This document shows, one piece after another, positions 61,335-64,000 of a stretch of 64,000 nucleotides of DNA. The notes under the pieces are model-generated. The model was not told the origin of the DNA, did not search any database, and was given only the letters and a program-made list of their open reading frames with translations. The position numbers and the translations under genes were made by a program. The stretch is taken from the NCBI RefSeq assembly GCF_030066895.1, contig NZ_JASJAV010000001.1:372001-436000 (forward strand), given 5' to 3'. The stretch comes from Breoghania sp. GTDB lineage: Bacteria > Pseudomonadota > Alphaproteobacteria > Rhizobiales > Stappiaceae. The number at the start of each line of letters is the position of its first letter. Position 1 is the stretch's first letter.

Positions 61335-62152
61335 GTGCCTGCCCCTCGCCGCTCTGACGAGAATCGCCACACTCAAATCGCAAAACGATCCCTTTCGCGC
61401 CAGCTTCAACCAGCGCGTGTGCGACCCGCTTCCTGTGGATTGAAACGACGCACATACCTGCACGCCATAGAGAATCTTGCCATGCTCAATGAATGGAGCT
61501 GGCGCAACCTGGTCGATGATAAGAGATCCGGAAGCGATGGTGACCGGCGGGAAGCGGGCGTTACGAGGAGGCCACTCATACCCGCTTTCCGACCGGCCAG
61601 ATCCCACCGCCCCAGGAGATGCGGCGGACCTGAGCACTCCGTAGGGTAGCTGTTGAGAGCCTGTTCAGACGCGACCGCCGCTTCGCGGAAGCTTGGGCGA
61701 GCACTATCGTCTCGCATCGACCGTCTCTGTCGCAAAGCGGATGTCTCGTGTCCCGTTCAGGAGAACGGCACGTTCTTCTTGAAGCGAACGCACCCAGACT
61801 TCAGTCAAACGTACCGGCCCTAAAGGACGCTTCAAATGCGAAGCTGGTTCCGCTTACTGATGCTGCCCTCTCCTCTGCGGGGCCTGCTGCAAGACTCTAA
61901 CTCCAAGGTTAACACTACTCGACACCCGGGATTTTTCAACGCTTTGTTGGTGTTTAAGTCTAAATTGCCTTCAATTTTAGTAAACCGTTAACCTTAAGGC
62001 TGGGCGTTCTGGACGTGGGACAATTACCCCCAAAGCCTTTCCCCTATCCGGGATAACTCCGCATTCCCCCAAACGCCGATTGAAGCGGACGACATCATTC
62101 GCATGGCATTCGTTTTACATACCTGAGCGATGTCGACTGTCGCGGCTAAAGG
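61335..62152 (+). other. Gene-poor spacer of about 820 bases
   Basis: No recognisable gene is seen on either strand. The first half is GC-rich with no family motif. A minus-strand stretch near 61480-61560 has protein-like composition (IASGSLIIDQVAPAPF, EHGKILYGVQV) but no match I can name. The second half (61900-62010) is AT-rich, with GTTAACGGTTTACTAAAATT on the minus strand. It may hold the remains of a lost gene or the promoter of the adjacent transporter. Confidence 0.45.
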
Positions 62153-63320
62153 CTATTTCCGCTCGCGTTTCAGTGCGGCGATATAGATTGCCAGGAAGAT
62201 CACCAGCAATATGGGCGACAAGCAGTACATCTCGGCATAGCTCGTCGCCAAAACAATTGCCCCGGTCAGAACGGCCCCGCTGGCATAGCCGAGGTCCAAC
62301 GACGACATGAAGATGCCGTTGGCCGCGCCCTTGCGATCGGCGGGTGAACGCCCGACCGCCCAAGCCTGCAGAGAGGGCTGCACCATGCTGAACCCCAGGC
62401 CATAGAAGAGCGACGAGACGACCAGCAAAAGCTCCGAGTGGGAACAGGACAGCAGGAGAAGCTCGACAATCATCGCCACGATACCTGGAATGATGATGAC
62501 GGCGTGCCCCTTGCTGTCGAAGATCCTCCCCACCAGCGGACGGCTTATGACGATCATCAGCACATAGCCGATGAAAAACATGAAAACATTTGCGATGCCG
62601 CTTTCGGCGCCGAACAGCATGATGAACGTAATGATGCCGCTGAAGGCAACCGAATGGAGGAAGCACAGAAAGGCGGGAAGAACAGCGCGCGGCTCAAACC
62701 GTCTCGCCGGCAGCGAGACGAACGGCTTTCGTGCCGCATCCGGCCGATTGAAAGGCGAAGCGCCAAATCGCAGACACACCATGAGCGCGGCGGCAAACAA
62801 TACCGTCGAACAACCAAGCATCGCGGAAAAACCGGCCCAATTCATCAGCCATGCCCCCACCACAACGGACAGGGACGTGGCGAAGACGATCGATAGGGCG
62901 AAATAGCCGATCCCCACCCCCATTCGACGCGGCGGAACGATATCGGAGGCGATCGTCGCCAAGGCGGTTGACGTCATGCCCCATCCGACACCCTGACAGA
63001 AGCGGAGGACGCACACCGACGGGATCTGCGATACGGCGAAAAGCAGAAGATTGGTGACAACCAGAATGGCACCGCCGATCAACAGAACCGGTTGTCGTCC
63101 GACCCTGTCCATCAGCGAACCGAAGACGGAGCGCGACAACAGGGCGGCAATCGCAGCCGCGCTGTAGGTGAGACTGGCACTCAGGTTGGATCCGCCGGCT
63201 TGCCGAATATGCGCGGTCAACGTGGGAACGAGCATTTGAAAGCCGACATAGGCAATGAAAGTGCTGAAAAGCAACGAGATGTACCGGCCCGTTCAGAGGT
63301 CGGCCGTAGATCGATTCAAG
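62153..63320 (-). pseudogene. MFS transporter, N-terminal TGA in place of Trp
   Basis: Twelve-helix transporter, about 385 codons: LLFSTFIAYVGFQMLVPTLT, FGSLMDRVGRQPVLLIGGA, FCQGVGWGMTSTALATIASD, IVPPRRMGVGIGYF. The frame without interruption begins at 63274, but the sequence continues upstream in the same frame with NRSTADL-stop-TGRYISLLF, matching the relatives' LWTGRYISL. A TGA at 63294-63296 replaces Trp (TGG). The natural start is probably the TTG at 63318-63320. A shortened protein from an internal start, lacking part of helix 1, is possible but no ribosome-binding site supports it. Confidence 0.7.
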
Positions 63321-63660
63321 GCAGAAACTCCCCGTCCTCTGCCAGCTAAGATCAATCCTTTATTCCGGAGCGCCCGAAACCGGGCGACAGGTTGCCGGAC
63401 TCGGAAGTCCTAGCGTGGCAGACCGCAAGCACAATAAGTCGAGATTGGAGAAAACTGCAGGAATTTCGCTCTCGTGCGACGATATGGGGGGCGACGCGAC
63501 CGCACCTTCAACGCTCAATCAGCCAATAAACATCCAGCACGAACACGAGATTTACATGCGGATAAAATTCACCTTGATACAGCTCAGGGGAAGTTTCTGC
63601 GCCACCCTGTGATGGATACCGCCGATACGTGGCTTGTGAAGGATTGGCGTAAAGAGCTTG
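63321..63660 (+). other. Intergenic stretch of 340 bases, no gene recognised
   Basis: Between the pleD 3' end and the MFS 5' end on the minus strand. No frame longer than about 80 residues has family-like content, and no repeat or terminator with a T run stands out. It may contain the MFS promoter. Confidence 0.4.
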
Positions 63661-64000
63661 TCAGGCCGCATCAGCGACGACGCGGTTGCGCCCGTCCCGC
63701 TTTGCGGCATAGAACGCGGTATCAGCGCGTTTGATCAGGTGTTCGATCGTATCGTCACGCCCGGCGACCGCCGCCACGCCGACGCTCACAGTCACATCGA
63801 TCGCCTTCGCCCCGCCCTGCACCATGAACGGCTCGTACGCGATGCGCTTGCGCACCCGTTCCGCCACTCCATAGGCAAGAGCCAGGATCCGTGTCCGGCA
63901 TCACGATGACGAATTCCTCACCGCCATAGCGGCACACCAGATACTGCCCACGCAACGAGCAGTGCATCCGGTACGCGAATTCCTTCAACACCTCATCGCC
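63661..64000 (-). pseudogene. pleD: PleD-type diguanylate cyclase, C-terminal part, frameshifted (gene runs off the window)
   Basis: Response-regulator diguanylate cyclase that makes cyclic-di-GMP. Minus-strand sequence at the window edge encodes the GGDEF domain: VLKEFAYRMHCSLRGQYLVC, RYGGEEFVIVMPDTD (GGEEF active site intact). A missing base near 63888 shifts the frame, and LALAYGVAERVRKRIAYEPF, VTVSVGVAAVAGRDDT, LIKRADTAFYAAKRDGRNRV follow, ending VVADAA-TGA at 63661-63663. Position next to rpmG fits the Hyphomicrobiales order. Only the C-terminus is in view. Confidence 0.82.

Overview
The window is a chromosomal segment of an alphaproteobacterium, most likely a Hyphomicrobiales (Rhizobiales) relative of the Stappia/Breoghania type. 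The evidence is the conserved gene order tgt-queA-peptidyl-prolyl isomerase-coaD, pyrB-pyrC'-plsY-dprA-topA-rnr-DUF983-NUDIX-rpmG-pleD and gatC-gatA, a red-type Calvin operon with cbbX, high GC, and rhizobial-style palindromic intergenic repeats. No phage, plasmid, IS element or CRISPR array is visible.

The striking feature is decay. About half of the genes (roughly 30) are broken by in-frame stops, single-base indels, deletions or short tandem duplications. About 27 kb of housekeeping coding sequence (coaD, queA, gatA, gatC, pyrB, plsY, topA, rnr, rpmG and others) reads through without a lesion. Lesions concentrate in dispensable catabolic or autotrophic functions. I read this as real, recent relaxation of selection, as in a bacterium newly confined to a host or a constant environment, and not as random sequencing error. 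A few single-indel cases could still be errors.

Layout. 1-6,040: enolase start, then sugar-nucleotide and surface-polysaccharide genes: ugd, kdsA, a UDP-glucuronate 4-epimerase, a broken KpsM-like exporter permease and a broken UDP-HexNAc dehydrogenase. 6,055-9,560: queuosine genes tgt (with a damaged zinc site) and queA, a broken cyclophilin, coaD. 9,750-12,660: a small exported peptide, a two-domain cold-shock protein, a frameshifted sirtuin, glyoxalase I, tRNA-Glu. 12,857-16,907: oxygen-independent ubiquinone genes ubiT-ubiU-ubiV (ubiU and ubiV broken) facing a broken ubiD. 16,967-26,063: a complete but wholly broken phenylacetate operon paaG-I-K-X-A-B-C-D-E-Z. 26,220-31,178: a divergent branched-chain-type ABC transporter (binding protein and both ATPases intact, both permeases broken) with a TetR regulator. 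31,406-33,477: a broken UvrD-like helicase. 33,665-41,167: the Calvin cbb operon, with cbbR, cbbF, cbbP, cbbT and cbbA broken and cbbL-cbbS reduced to one deletion chimera, while the activase gene cbbX is untouched. 41,225-61,282: mostly intact housekeeping genes, with AEC transporter, small lipoprotein, dprA and NUDIX lesions. 62,153-64,000: a damaged MFS gene and a frameshifted pleD.

Together, the intact genes keep translation fidelity (GatCA, tRNA-Glu, QueA), CoA, pyrimidine and phospholipid synthesis, topology and RNA turnover, and LPS/UDP-glucuronate precursors. Carbon fixation, aromatic degradation, DNA uptake and anaerobic ubiquinone synthesis are lost. Recurrent mutational signatures are an excess of TAG among premature stops, deletions that fuse neighbouring genes, and 16-21 bp tandem duplications.
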